This document shows, in pieces, positions 1 through 8,209 of a stretch of DNA of 37,117 bases. Each line of letters starts with the position of its first letter. Positions within the stretch are counted from its first letter, which is position 1. Made by a program: the position numbers and the translations under genes. Origin of the DNA: Bacteroidales bacterium (GTDB lineage: Bacteria; Bacteroidota; Bacteroidia; Bacteroidales; FEN-979); the NCBI GenBank assembly GCA_016783905.1, contig JADHVQ010000015.1, forward strand, positions 1 to 37,117, in the 5' to 3' direction. The notes beneath the pieces were generated by a model that was not told the origin of the DNA, searched no databases, and was given only the letters and a program-made list of their open reading frames with translations.

Positions 1-90
1 GGTGAAGGAGGCCGCAGCGGAAGCCGGGGATTTATCCCGACTGGCCGGTCCAGAGGCTACGGACCGCTCGAGTGCCCGAGCTTTTACTAA
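1..90 (+). other. 3' end of an unidentified hairpin-rich transcript or gene
   Basis: This GC-rich stretch runs into the terminator at 96-127, so it is probably the tail of a transcript entering from the left. Three stems can be drawn in a row: 25-29 with 35-39, 46-51 with 61-66 (six pairs), and 66-70 with 77-81 (five pairs); the last two share base 66. That density suggests a structured RNA. The alternative is a protein tail: frame 1 is open from base 1 to a TAA at 88-90 and reads as a Gly/Arg-rich peptide. I do not recognise an RNA family (it does not match the parts of SRP, tmRNA or RNase P RNA that I know). Confidence 0.35.
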
Positions 91-95
91 AAAAT

Positions 96-127
96 TAAAA
101 AACCGGAATTTTTTCCGGTTTTTTTTT
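96..127 (+). terminator. Rho-independent terminator
   Basis: The stem AACCGGA/TCCGGTT (101-107 and 114-120) is extended by A:T pairs on both sides and followed by an unbroken T-run to 127. It closes the transcript coming from the left. Its T-run also holds the TTTG that could be the upstream element of the next promoter. Confidence 0.85.
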
Positions 128-156
128 GGAAGTTATGGTTGGATAATATATTTTTG
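125..156 (+). promoter_or_regulatory. Bacteroidota-type promoter of the TetR operon
   Basis: TTTG at 125-128 and TATTTTTG at 149-156 fit the Bacteroidota sigma-70 pattern (TTTG, about 20 bases, TAnnTTTG). The spacing here is 20 bases. The start codon of the first operon gene is at 187. The downstream element overlaps the palindrome at 155-172, so a bound repressor would block the polymerase. Confidence 0.65.
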
Positions 157-172
157 ACTGACCGTTTAGTCA
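155..172 (+). promoter_or_regulatory. TetR-family operator
   Basis: The 18-base imperfect palindrome TGACTGACCGTTTAGTCA has matching half-sites at seven of nine positions. It has the TGACyrAC...GTyrGTCA form common for TetR-family operators. It overlaps the promoter and lies upstream of an operon whose second gene encodes a TetR-family protein, so autoregulation is the simple reading. Confidence 0.7.
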
Positions 173-186
173 ATGTAAATTAATCG

Positions 187-1371
187 ATGTCCAAAATTCC
201 ATTTATACTACTTCTGATTTTTTCCCCGTTTGTTGCATTGGCTCAAACTTCCGGGCAAAACAAGAACTGGGAGCTCAAAGGGTATTTGAATGATCTGCAG
301 ATGGTACAGTTTCAACAGATCAGCGATCCCTGGATCCTGGATAATGAAGTGCATAATCGTCTTGATTTCTCCTGGTATCCGGGAAAGGTGTTCCGGATGG
401 GTTTAGGTATGCGAAACCGTTTTTTGTTCGGTCAGAGTTTCTCACAGAATTTGTCATACAAAGGTTCTCTCACCACTGATCCTGGATTGGTCAACCTGAC
501 CTGGAGTATTTTTTCCGGGAACTCCTTTCTCCTGATGTCTCAATTCGACCGTGCCTGGTTCTCCGTAACAATTGGTAAGGTTCAGATAACTGTGGGACGG
601 CAACGGATAAACTGGGGTCAGTCAATCGTTTGGAATCCCAATGATATTTTCAACACCTATTCCTTTTATGACTTTGATTACCCGGAGCGTCCCGGCAGCG
701 ATGCCGTCCGATTGCAATTCTACCCAAGCTATACCTCCTCTCTGGAGGCAGCCGTGAAATGGAATAACAAGGGGAAGATTACAGTGGCGGGATTATGTCG
801 CTTCAACCTCTTGCAATATGATATCCAGTTTATGGGCGGCCTGGTGGATGATCAGGATTATATAGTAGGGACCGGGTGGTCAGGAAATATCAGTCAGGCT
901 GGCTTCAGGGGAGAGGTAAGCTTTTTTTATCCTAAAAATCCATCCGAAGATACCAGCGGTGTATTGCTGGCCACCATGGGGCTCGATTATTCATTCTCAA
1001 ACTCACTTTACCTGGTCTTTCAGGTGTTCTATAACCAATTGCCACCTAATTTCCAGCCGGAAAGCCTCCTCTCTGTCTACCTGGCGCCACCATCCCCCAA
1101 AACGCTCTCTTTTGCTGAGTGGAATATCTTCCTGCAGGGATCGTATCCCATCACTCTGTTGTTTGATGTGAATCTGGCTGTCATGTATTACCCCGATCGT
1201 AACGGATTCTTTATTGGGCCCAATATAAACTATTCGGTCCGGCAAAATGTAGATCTGAGTTTCTTCCTCCAATACTTTAACGGGAGGTTCGATAATACCG
1301 GTCCGCAACAGGATCAGAGCCTTAATTTTCAGGCATTCATCTCTGCCCTCAGGTTGAAATGGAGTTTTTAA
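187..1371 (+). CDS. Outer-membrane beta-barrel protein of unknown substrate
   Basis: The 394-residue product starts with a signal peptide ending near ALAQ (residues 17-20). The rest alternates polar and hydrophobic/aromatic residues and ends in a C-terminal phenylalanine (KWSF), as outer-membrane barrels do. Inner motifs such as VGRQRINWGQ and PNDIF recall porin-like or DUF1302-type barrels, but I cannot place it in a named family with certainty. It is the first gene of an operon with TetR, a LolA-like protein and an ABC exporter, and the TetR gene follows after 10 bases. The context suggests it is the outer-membrane part of an envelope trafficking route. The ATG at 187 lies 15 bases after the operator and gives a clean signal peptide. 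Confidence 0.72.
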   Translation: MSKIPFILLLIFSPFVALAQTSGQNKNWELKGYLNDLQMVQFQQISDPWILDNEVHNRLDFSWYPGKVFRMGLGMRNRFLFGQSFSQNLSYKGSLTTDPGLVNLTWSIFSGNSFLLMSQFDRAWFSVTIGKVQITVGRQRINWGQSIVWNPNDIFNTYSFYDFDYPERPGSDAVRLQFYPSYTSSLEAAVKWNNKGKITVAGLCRFNLLQYDIQFMGGLVDDQDYIVGTGWSGNISQAGFRGEVSFFYPKNPSEDTSGVLLATMGLDYSFSNSLYLVFQVFYNQLPPNFQPESLLSVYLAPPSPKTLSFAEWNIFLQGSYPITLLFDVNLAVMYYPDRNGFFIGPNINYSVRQNVDLSFFLQYFNGRFDNTGPQQDQSLNFQAFISALRLKWSF

Positions 1372-1381
1372 TCAGGTTGTT

Positions 1382-1966
1382 ATGAGCCCGAAAACAAAAG
1401 AACAGTATGCGAAGATCAGGGAAGACCGGCGGGAGTTGATCCTGAAAGCGGCTTTGGAACTGTTTGCAAGTCAGGGCATTTCCCATACTACTATCCATCA
1501 GATTGCCAAAAAGGCAGGTATTTCCAAAGGTCTCATTTACAATTATTTCACAAGCAAGGAGGAGCTGTTGGAGGAGATCATTAAAAGCAGTATCGAACAT
1601 CTTTATGCATTTTTCGATCCTGACCATGACGGAATCCTGACGACAGAGGAGATGGAATATTTTATTGAACAACAGATTAAGATGCTGAAGCAGAACATCG
1701 ATTTCTGGAAGTTTCTTTACATGCTTCTCGTGCAACCTTCGGCCCAGAAGCTGGTTCACCAGCTTCAGTTTGAGATATTAGCCTCGGGGATGTGGAAAAT
1801 GATAGCCAGCTACTTCAGGAATCATAAATTTGAAGATCCTGAACTGGAGACCTGGTTTTTCCACTCCATGCTGGATGGTGTCTATATGAATTATGTATTC
1901 AATGCGGAAAAATATCCGATTGACCGAATGAAAGAACTAATCATTCAACGATACTGTAAACCATAA
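1382..1966 (+). CDS. TetR/AcrR-family transcriptional repressor
   Basis: The 194-residue protein has the TetR N-terminal helix-turn-helix at about residues 15-60. Visible signatures are ILKAALELFASQGI, TTIHQIAKKAGISKGLIYNYF and SKEELL. The C-terminal part (about 75-194) is a variable ligand-binding helical domain. It is co-transcribed with the barrel gene upstream (10 bases) and the LolA-like gene downstream (17 bases). The palindrome at 155-172 is its likely binding site, giving a self-regulated operon. The inducer is unknown; for this family it is usually a small hydrophobic compound, so a lipid or envelope-stress molecule is possible (inference). Confidence 0.93.
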   Translation: MSPKTKEQYAKIREDRRELILKAALELFASQGISHTTIHQIAKKAGISKGLIYNYFTSKEELLEEIIKSSIEHLYAFFDPDHDGILTTEEMEYFIEQQIKMLKQNIDFWKFLYMLLVQPSAQKLVHQLQFEILASGMWKMIASYFRNHKFEDPELETWFFHSMLDGVYMNYVFNAEKYPIDRMKELIIQRYCKP

Positions 1967-1983
1967 CAACTGGAGGTACTGTC

Positions 1984-2742
1984 ATGAAAATAAAGTTAAT
2001 CCTCGGATCTATCCTGTTCACTGCAGCCATGCTGGCTTTCTATCACACACAGGCGCAAGATGCTACCGAAATCATCAAAAAGGCCAACGACAAAATGGAA
2101 GGGGTGTCGAGCGAAATCGAAATGGTCATGACGGTAGTCAGGCCTACCTGGGAACGAACCGTTAGTTTCAAAAGCTGGGCCAAAGGACGGGACTACTCCC
2201 TGACGCTGATCACAGCTCCCCCGAAAGAGAGCGGACAATCATTCCTGAAACTCAACAACGATATGTGGAGCTGGAACCCAACCATCAACCGGATAATCAA
2301 ACTCCCTCCCTCCATGATGTCACAGGGATGGATGGGATCCGACTACACCAACGATGATATCCTGAAAGAGGCTTCCATTGTGGTGGATTACCATCACAAA
2401 ATCATCGGCACTGAACGGTTGTCAGGATTTGATTGCTATAAGATCCAGCTGGATCCCAAAGAGGAAGCTGCCGTTGTATGGGGCAAGATCCTGATGTGGA
2501 TCAGCAAGGAGGAGTATTATCAGCTCAGGATCGAATATTATGACGAAGATGGCTACCTGGTCAAAACGCACCTGCTCTCTGACATCAAATTTATGTACGA
2601 CCGTAAAATCCCCACCCACTTTGAGATCATCCCGGAAGACAAGCCAAACCAGAAGACACTGGTAGACATCCAACGGGTTAAATTTGACATCAAGATACCG
2701 GAGAGCTTCTTCTCCCAGCAAAATATGAAAACCGTTAAATAG
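1984..2742 (+). CDS. LolA-like outer-membrane lipoprotein-sorting protein
   Basis: The 252-residue exported protein has a signal peptide ending near TQAQ (residue 25). The body fits the LolA-like family often annotated as outer membrane lipoprotein-sorting protein (COG2834; PF17131-type). The diagnostic stretch is MWSWNPTINRIIKLPPSMM followed by GSDYTNDD. LolA-like folds are open half-barrels that carry lipids or acylated proteins across the periplasm. A real Shine-Dalgarno (GGAGG at about 1972-1976) precedes the ATG, which is unusual in this phylum. Two permease genes and an ATPase follow with spacings of about 10 bases, so this is probably the periplasmic shuttle between the exporter and the barrel. 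Confidence 0.85.
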   Translation: MKIKLILGSILFTAAMLAFYHTQAQDATEIIKKANDKMEGVSSEIEMVMTVVRPTWERTVSFKSWAKGRDYSLTLITAPPKESGQSFLKLNNDMWSWNPTINRIIKLPPSMMSQGWMGSDYTNDDILKEASIVVDYHHKIIGTERLSGFDCYKIQLDPKEEAAVVWGKILMWISKEEYYQLRIEYYDEDGYLVKTHLLSDIKFMYDRKIPTHFEIIPEDKPNQKTLVDIQRVKFDIKIPESFFSQQNMKTVK

Positions 2743-2751
2743 AATCACCGG

Positions 2752-3972
2752 ATGGAAACGATAAAAATCGCCTGGAGAAACCTCTGGAGAAACAAACGAA
2801 GAACACTGATCACCTCAGCCTCCGTTTTCTTTGCCATCTTTCTGGCCTTGCTTATGCGTGCTTTCCAGCTTGGCAGTTATGACCTTATGGTCTATAATAT
2901 CGTACATGCCTATTCTGGTTACTTTCAGGTCCACGCAAGCGGATACTGGGACGATAAGATCATCAACAACTCATTTGAATTCACACCGGAACTGCAGCAG
3001 GCTATAGCTGAGCTTCCTGGGGTTGACGGATATGCCTCAAGATTGGAATCGTTCGCTTTGGGATCATTTGGCATGCAAACGAAAGGGATTATGGTCAATG
3101 GAATTGTCCCCGCTGAAGAGGAACTTCTGACAGGATTGCAAAAGAAACTGGTGAAGGGGAACTACCTGGTTCCCGACGACGAGGGAGCCCTGGTAAGTCA
3201 GAAACTGGCGAAATATCTGAAGATAACCGTTGGAGATACCCTGGTGTTGATCGGACAGGGATTCCATGGGATGAGTGCAGCCGGGATCTTTCCGGTCCGG
3301 GGAATCGTCCACTTCCCCTCTCCCGAACTGGATAACCGCATGGTTTACCTCAGTCTTCCAACGTCGCAAGCGCTCTTTTCGGCGGAAAACCGGCTTACAT
3401 CTCTAGCTTTAAATGTTTCTGACACGAAAGAGTATGAACGGGTTGCCCGCCATTTGAAAGAGAGACTGAATACCGAAGAATATGAGGTAATGACCTGGAA
3501 AGAGATGATGCCCGATGTGGTACAACAGATCCAGGCCGACAATGCTTCCGGGTTGATTATGCTGGCTATTTTGTATATGATCGTCGGGTTTGGCATCTTC
3601 GGAACGATCCTGATGATGTTCAGCGAACGGACCCGGGAATTCGGCATGATGATCGCGATCGGAATGCAGAAGCTGAAGCTCATTCGTATCGTGGTGACGG
3701 AACTCTTTATGATCGGATTGCTTGGAGTGATCGCCGGTATTGTCGCTGCCATCCCATTGCTTTACTATTTCTACCTTCATCCCATTCCACTCACAGGGGA
3801 GATAGCAGAAACAACCATCCAAATGGGTTTTGAACCGATTATGCCGGTTGCCTGGGAAAGCTCATACTTCATCGGTCAATCCCTGACCGTCATTATAATT
3901 ATGCTGGTGGTGATGATCCTGCCGATCGTTAAGCTTGGAAGACTTACTGTAATCAATGCATTGAGAAAATAA
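2752..3972 (+). CDS. ABC transporter permease, FtsX/MacB (LolC/E-like) type
   Basis: This 406-residue protein has one N-terminal membrane helix (about 18-40) after the motif IAWRNLWRNKRRTLIT, a periplasmic MacB_PCD-like domain (about 45-240), and three C-terminal helices (about 267-400) with the FtsX-type segment ERTREFGMMIAIGMQ. This is the LolC/LolE/MacB architecture, which moves substrates out of the outer leaflet of the inner membrane by mechanotransmission rather than through a channel. It is the first of two adjacent permeases; the pair would form a heterodimer with the ATPase at 5220. Confidence 0.92.
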   Translation: METIKIAWRNLWRNKRRTLITSASVFFAIFLALLMRAFQLGSYDLMVYNIVHAYSGYFQVHASGYWDDKIINNSFEFTPELQQAIAELPGVDGYASRLESFALGSFGMQTKGIMVNGIVPAEEELLTGLQKKLVKGNYLVPDDEGALVSQKLAKYLKITVGDTLVLIGQGFHGMSAAGIFPVRGIVHFPSPELDNRMVYLSLPTSQALFSAENRLTSLALNVSDTKEYERVARHLKERLNTEEYEVMTWKEMMPDVVQQIQADNASGLIMLAILYMIVGFGIFGTILMMFSERTREFGMMIAIGMQKLKLIRIVVTELFMIGLLGVIAGIVAAIPLLYYFYLHPIPLTGEIAETTIQMGFEPIMPVAWESSYFIGQSLTVIIIMLVVMILPIVKLGRLTVINALRK

Positions 3973-3982
3973 TACCTGCGTC

Positions 3983-5209
3983 ATGATTTGGATAATTGCC
4001 TGGAAAAATATCTGGAGAAACAAGGTCCGCAGTATGGTGGTGATCCTGGCGATCACCTTCGGGTTACTCGGAGGGGTTTTCTCTTCAGCGGTCATGAAAG
4101 GAATGGCCGAGCAACGTGTTAAAGAAGCCGTAAGCCGTGAAACGGCCCATCTGCAGATCCACAACCCAAAGTACATCGAGGATAACGAGATCAAATATAC
4201 CATAGATGGTCAAGCGGCCGGACTGAAAGCGGAACTTGACTCCAATCCACAGATCAGTGCATGGTCCTCCAGGATAAAGTTTCTGGCCATGGCCAACAGT
4301 GCCAACGCCAGTACCGGTATCATGGTATATGGGATCGATCCGGATAGGGAAAGGATGGTTTCAGAGATCTCAGCCATGATCTGCGATTCCTGTGGAACTT
4401 ACCTGAACGGGGAGAAGAAGAACCAGATCGTAGTGGGTCAGGCACTGGCGAATAAACTAAAATTGAAGCTCCGGTCCAAGATCGTTCTTACATTTCAGGA
4501 TGTAGATGGGAACCTGACCGGAGCTGCATTCCGGATATGCGGGATCTACCGGACGAACAATTCAGTGTTTGATGAGATGAGCGTGTTTGTCTGCAAAAAA
4601 GATATAGCACCGCTTTTAGCTATGAACCCGGGCGAATTCCAGGAGGCAGCCATCCAGCTCGAAGATGCGGATGAGATGAACCTGGTTCAGCAGGAGCTGG
4701 CCGACCGGTTCCCGGAGCTGCTGGTCAGAACCTGGAAGAAGATCGATCCCGTTTCAGGGATGATGGCCGATTTCATGGATGCATGGCTCTATATGTTCAT
4801 GGCAATAATTCTCCTTGCCCTGGGCTTTGGCATCATCAATACGATGTTGATGGTCATCCTGGAACGCACTCGCGAACTGGGGATGCTGACCGCTATCGGC
4901 ATGAACAAACGTCGTGTCTTCCTCATGATCATGCTGGAATCGGTTTACCTCTCTTTAACAGGAGCGCTCGTAGGAATGGCCCTTGGGTATCTGTTGACCC
5001 TATATACGGCCTACACGGGAATTGACCTCAGCAGTATGGCCGAGGGATTTGAGAAGATCGGTTACAGCCCGATTTTATACCCTTATCTGGACATGAAATT
5101 TTTTATCACCCTGACGATCATGGTCATATTAATTGGCATTCTGGCTTCGATCTATCCGGCCAGAAAAGCGTTGAAGTTAAATCCGGCAGAAGCCGTCAGA
5201 ACAGATTAA
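3983..5209 (+). CDS. ABC transporter permease, FtsX/MacB type, second subunit
   Basis: The 408-residue protein repeats the architecture of its upstream neighbour: IAWKNIWRNKVRSMVV before helix 1, a periplasmic domain, then three C-terminal helices with ERTRELGMLTAIGMNK. The two differ widely in the periplasmic part, as expected for a heterodimer like LolC with LolE. It ends with the common PARKALKLNPAEAVRTD tail. It starts 10 bases after the first permease and stops 10 bases before the ATPase, so the three are co-transcribed. Confidence 0.92.
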   Translation: MIWIIAWKNIWRNKVRSMVVILAITFGLLGGVFSSAVMKGMAEQRVKEAVSRETAHLQIHNPKYIEDNEIKYTIDGQAAGLKAELDSNPQISAWSSRIKFLAMANSANASTGIMVYGIDPDRERMVSEISAMICDSCGTYLNGEKKNQIVVGQALANKLKLKLRSKIVLTFQDVDGNLTGAAFRICGIYRTNNSVFDEMSVFVCKKDIAPLLAMNPGEFQEAAIQLEDADEMNLVQQELADRFPELLVRTWKKIDPVSGMMADFMDAWLYMFMAIILLALGFGIINTMLMVILERTRELGMLTAIGMNKRRVFLMIMLESVYLSLTGALVGMALGYLLTLYTAYTGIDLSSMAEGFEKIGYSPILYPYLDMKFFITLTIMVILIGILASIYPARKALKLNPAEAVRTD

Positions 5210-5219
5210 AACAACGATT

Positions 5220-5912
5220 ATGAATATCATTGAAATCAAGGATCTGAAAAAGATCTACAACGACTCGGAAGTAGCCGTTCACGCTTTGAACGGAGTTGAC
5301 CTGGCTTTTCAGGAGGGAGAATTTGCCGCCATTGTTGGCCCTTCAGGCAGCGGAAAGACCACACTGCTCAATCTGGTAGGTGGCCTCGATGTGGCTTCCG
5401 AAGGAAGAGTCCGAATTGATGGCGTCAACATTGGCGAGCTGTCAAGCAGGAAACTGATCAATTTTCGATTGAACAACATCGGGTTTGTCTTTCAATCCTT
5501 CAACCTGATCCCGGTTTTGACTGCTTTTGAGAATGTGGAGTTCATTATGAGCCTCCAGGGATATCACAAGGAAAAACGCCGGAAAAGAGCCATTGAACTC
5601 CTGGAAGCCGTTGGACTGGGTGACCGGATCAACAGTCGCCCCTCCAAGCTCTCCGGCGGGCAGCAGCAACGCGTTGCTGTTGCAAGGGCGCTGGCCTCCA
5701 AACCCAAGTTTATATTGGCTGATGAACCCACAGCCAACCTCGATTCACAGTCAACAGAGAACCTGTTTGATATCATGGAGAAGCTGAATAGGGAAGAGAA
5801 CATCACCTTCATCTTCTCCACGCATGATCAGCGGGTGGTGAACAAAGCCCGCAGGGTGATCAAACTGGAAGATGGGAAGGTGATCAGCGACGAGACTATT
5901 CAATCTCCATAG
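5220..5912 (+). CDS. ABC transporter ATP-binding protein, LolD/MacB-like
   Basis: The 230-residue protein has every ABC motif: Walker A GPSGSGKTT (about 40-48), Q-loop FVFQSFNL, signature LSGGQQQR, Walker B ILADEPTANLDS, and an H-loop in FSTHD. Size and sequence fit the LolD/MacB clade that partners FtsX-like permeases. It is the last gene of the operon. Its 3' end overlaps the convergent transporter gene on the other strand by 17 bases, leaving no room for a separate terminator. Confidence 0.95.
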   Translation: MNIIEIKDLKKIYNDSEVAVHALNGVDLAFQEGEFAAIVGPSGSGKTTLLNLVGGLDVASEGRVRIDGVNIGELSSRKLINFRLNNIGFVFQSFNLIPVLTAFENVEFIMSLQGYHKEKRRKRAIELLEAVGLGDRINSRPSKLSGGQQQRVAVARALASKPKFILADEPTANLDSQSTENLFDIMEKLNREENITFIFSTHDQRVVNKARRVIKLEDGKVISDETIQSP

Positions 5913-8130
5913 GGCCGTGGGCATGGACGAATATGACCGTCCCCAGGGTATCATATCCGGTAAAGAGTTCTGTCTCTTTGTACTTTAAGGTCTCTTTTCC
6001 AAACCCGATCAGGGTCAGACCAGCATCGGCAGATTTCTGATTGATCATCTCTTTCTTACTCACTTCGGGCGAATCAATGATGATCTCAATGTTCTTCTTG
6101 GTAATGGGTAGCCGGCCTGTAAGGATCAGATTATCCATCTTTTCCCGGTTCTCCTCCAACTTATCTGGTTTGCAGATCTCGAATATCTTGATGTTGGACT
6201 TTCGCCAGTCGGAATGTCCAAGGATGATAAATCCCAGGAGGATCATCAGGTTGGCATTCTCCTCGAAACTGCTATGGATCCACAGGTGAATGTCGCCCTT
6301 GAAGTTGATTTCCCGGCGTGAACTGCCCACAATACAAATATCAAAATCTCCAGAGTTAACCAGACCAAAATTATCCACGATATCTTTCAGGTTGGTAGGA
6401 TTCTCTTTGTCAAATTCGAAAATGACCATGTTATTCTCCATCCCGGCGATACCTGGAACCTGGATGGCAGTGACAATGGCTGAAGAGTAAGAGGGAGAGA
6501 TGATCGTGTCGATGTAGACATGGTTACTTACGGTGTCGAACAATCGAAGTAACCGTTGCATCTCATGTTTCGCCTGGAGGTGAGATTGCCGGGAAAAATA
6601 TCCATCAATCCGGTGAATGTAGGTCCCGAATCCATATTTATAGGAGATCCAATTGAGGAAGTTGAATGCAGTATAGCGCTCAAACGCGTGTTCGGAGATG
6701 CAGATGGCACTGGGACGCCACTCCTGGTTTGTCCGGCTTTTCCGGCTTTTCTGCAGATATACCTGGAGGTTACGACTCATCTGGAAGATGGAATTGGTAA
6801 AAATGGCTTCCAGCCCCTTTCTGTTTTTGTGATACCGGTCGATGGTCAGATAAAGGGCAATCATAATCAGGTAGGCTGATAGCGCATAAGGTGTGTTGAT
6901 CTTGAACATCACCCAGATGGAGACCAGGAATCCGAGCAGGGATAAATACCATTTGGATTTAAAGGATGGCCTGTAAGAGGGAGAGGAGCCGAAATGGTTC
7001 AGGAAAGAGATCAGGTTGAGGGATCCATAGGTGACCAGGAAGAACATGGAGATTATTTCGGCAACAGCATTTACATTGCCCATAAGGACAAAAAGCAGGG
7101 CTATCGAGCAAGCGATGATGGAGGCATTCTGAGGTTCTCCATCTTTTTTTCTGCTTGAAGAGAGAAACCTGTTGATCCCTTTGATCGGAAAGGATTGATC
7201 TCCGGAGAGGGCCTGCAGGGTCCGGGGAGCGATCATGGCGGAACCAATCGCTGATGAAAGGGTGGAAGCCGCAAGTCCAAGGGGAATGATGATGAATCCG
7301 CCGATGGCGATCCTGCTCATGATCAGCTGGTTATTGACCAGATCTTCCGGGGAGGCAGAACCGGCAAGCTTGTAAACAACAAATACATAGACGATTATGC
7401 CGATGAAAGTGGCTCCGATGGTTCCCATTGGGATTGCCCGTGAAGGTTTTCGCAGGTCTCCGGATAAACCAACACCTGCCGTCATCCCGGTAAAAGCAGG
7501 AAACACAATGGCAAAGACATAAAAGAAATCATCCATGTTCCGGAACTGGGCAGCTCCAAGGGAGAAGTCGGCAGTAGAGCCGTATTCGGTACTGCCTGCA
7601 AAAAAGAGGATCAGGGATACACCAAGGATGCCGACCACGAAATATAGCGCTTTGACTCCCAGGTTGGCACCGCGACGGATCAATAACAGCGAAAGCAGGA
7701 GCATCACGGGAACACTGATTACCTGCCGGGGCAGAAGGATGTCGTATTTAGTATGAACCCAGTCAAACAGTGGTTCAAAGGCCTCCGTAAAGGCAATTAC
7801 ATAAAAGGCGATGCTGATGGCCTGCGAAAGAAAAAGAGCAAATCCGATGGTGGCGCCGATATTAAGGCCAAACGACCGGGAGATGATGAAATACTCTCCT
7901 CCCCCTTCCACCCGCTTGTTGGTTGCCAATTCGGAAATCGCGAGCGCGGTGGGGATAGTGACCAGGTGCCCCAGGATGATGATCAGAATGACCCCCCAGA
8001 AACCAAGTGTGCCAACGGCAAACCCAAACCTCAAAAAGAGAATAGCGCCTAAAATGGTGGCGATTGCTGTGAAAAAGACCGGAGCAGTCCCGAATCCATT
8101 CCCTTTCGCTTTTATCTTGATATTTGCCAT
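5896..8130 (-). CDS. APC-superfamily transporter, SLC12 (cation-chloride cotransporter)-like
   Basis: The 744-residue protein has about 12 membrane helices in residues 15-440 and a long soluble C-terminal domain (about 470-744). The first helix carries TILGAILFLRFGFAVG, a glycine-rich unwound helix typical of the APC fold. GGEYFIISRSFG and GSAMIAPRTLQALSGDQ match the SLC12 (Na-K-Cl / K-Cl cotransporter) group rather than amino-acid permeases. Members move chloride with sodium and/or potassium; the bacterial substrate is often unproven. A possible promoter element TAAATTCG lies upstream of the start. It converges with the ABC operon and overlaps it by 17 bases. Confidence 0.85.
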   Translation of the reverse strand: MANIKIKAKGNGFGTAPVFFTAIATILGAILFLRFGFAVGTLGFWGVILIIILGHLVTIPTALAISELATNKRVEGGGEYFIISRSFGLNIGATIGFALFLSQAISIAFYVIAFTEAFEPLFDWVHTKYDILLPRQVISVPVMLLLSLLLIRRGANLGVKALYFVVGILGVSLILFFAGSTEYGSTADFSLGAAQFRNMDDFFYVFAIVFPAFTGMTAGVGLSGDLRKPSRAIPMGTIGATFIGIIVYVFVVYKLAGSASPEDLVNNQLIMSRIAIGGFIIIPLGLAASTLSSAIGSAMIAPRTLQALSGDQSFPIKGINRFLSSSRKKDGEPQNASIIACSIALLFVLMGNVNAVAEIISMFFLVTYGSLNLISFLNHFGSSPSYRPSFKSKWYLSLLGFLVSIWVMFKINTPYALSAYLIMIALYLTIDRYHKNRKGLEAIFTNSIFQMSRNLQVYLQKSRKSRTNQEWRPSAICISEHAFERYTAFNFLNWISYKYGFGTYIHRIDGYFSRQSHLQAKHEMQRLLRLFDTVSNHVYIDTIISPSYSSAIVTAIQVPGIAGMENNMVIFEFDKENPTNLKDIVDNFGLVNSGDFDICIVGSSRREINFKGDIHLWIHSSFEENANLMILLGFIILGHSDWRKSNIKIFEICKPDKLEENREKMDNLILTGRLPITKKNIEIIIDSPEVSKKEMINQKSADAGLTLIGFGKETLKYKETELFTGYDTLGTVIFVHAHGPMEIE

Positions 8131-8173
8131 TTGATCCCGGAATTAACGGGCGAATTTACAAAAAAGAGCAGCG

Positions 8174-8209
8174 CAAAAAAAGCCGGCTATCTTTGATCCT
8201 ATTCCGGCT
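8174..8209 (-). terminator. Rho-independent terminator of the S8 protease gene
   Basis: On the minus strand AGCCGG and CCGGCT (forward 204-209 and 181-186 of the 8000s) form a stem with a 17-base loop, followed by a run of six to seven T. The 5' arm overlaps the last codons of the protease gene, so coding and termination share sequence. Confidence 0.7.

Noticed and set aside
3345-3822. Long minus-strand open frames opposite the permease gene
   Set aside because: They are shadows of a strong ABC permease gene, without motifs or promoters.
5896-5912. 17-base overlap of convergent genes as a regulatory device
   Set aside because: Short convergent overlaps are common, and no hairpin or other signal is visible there.
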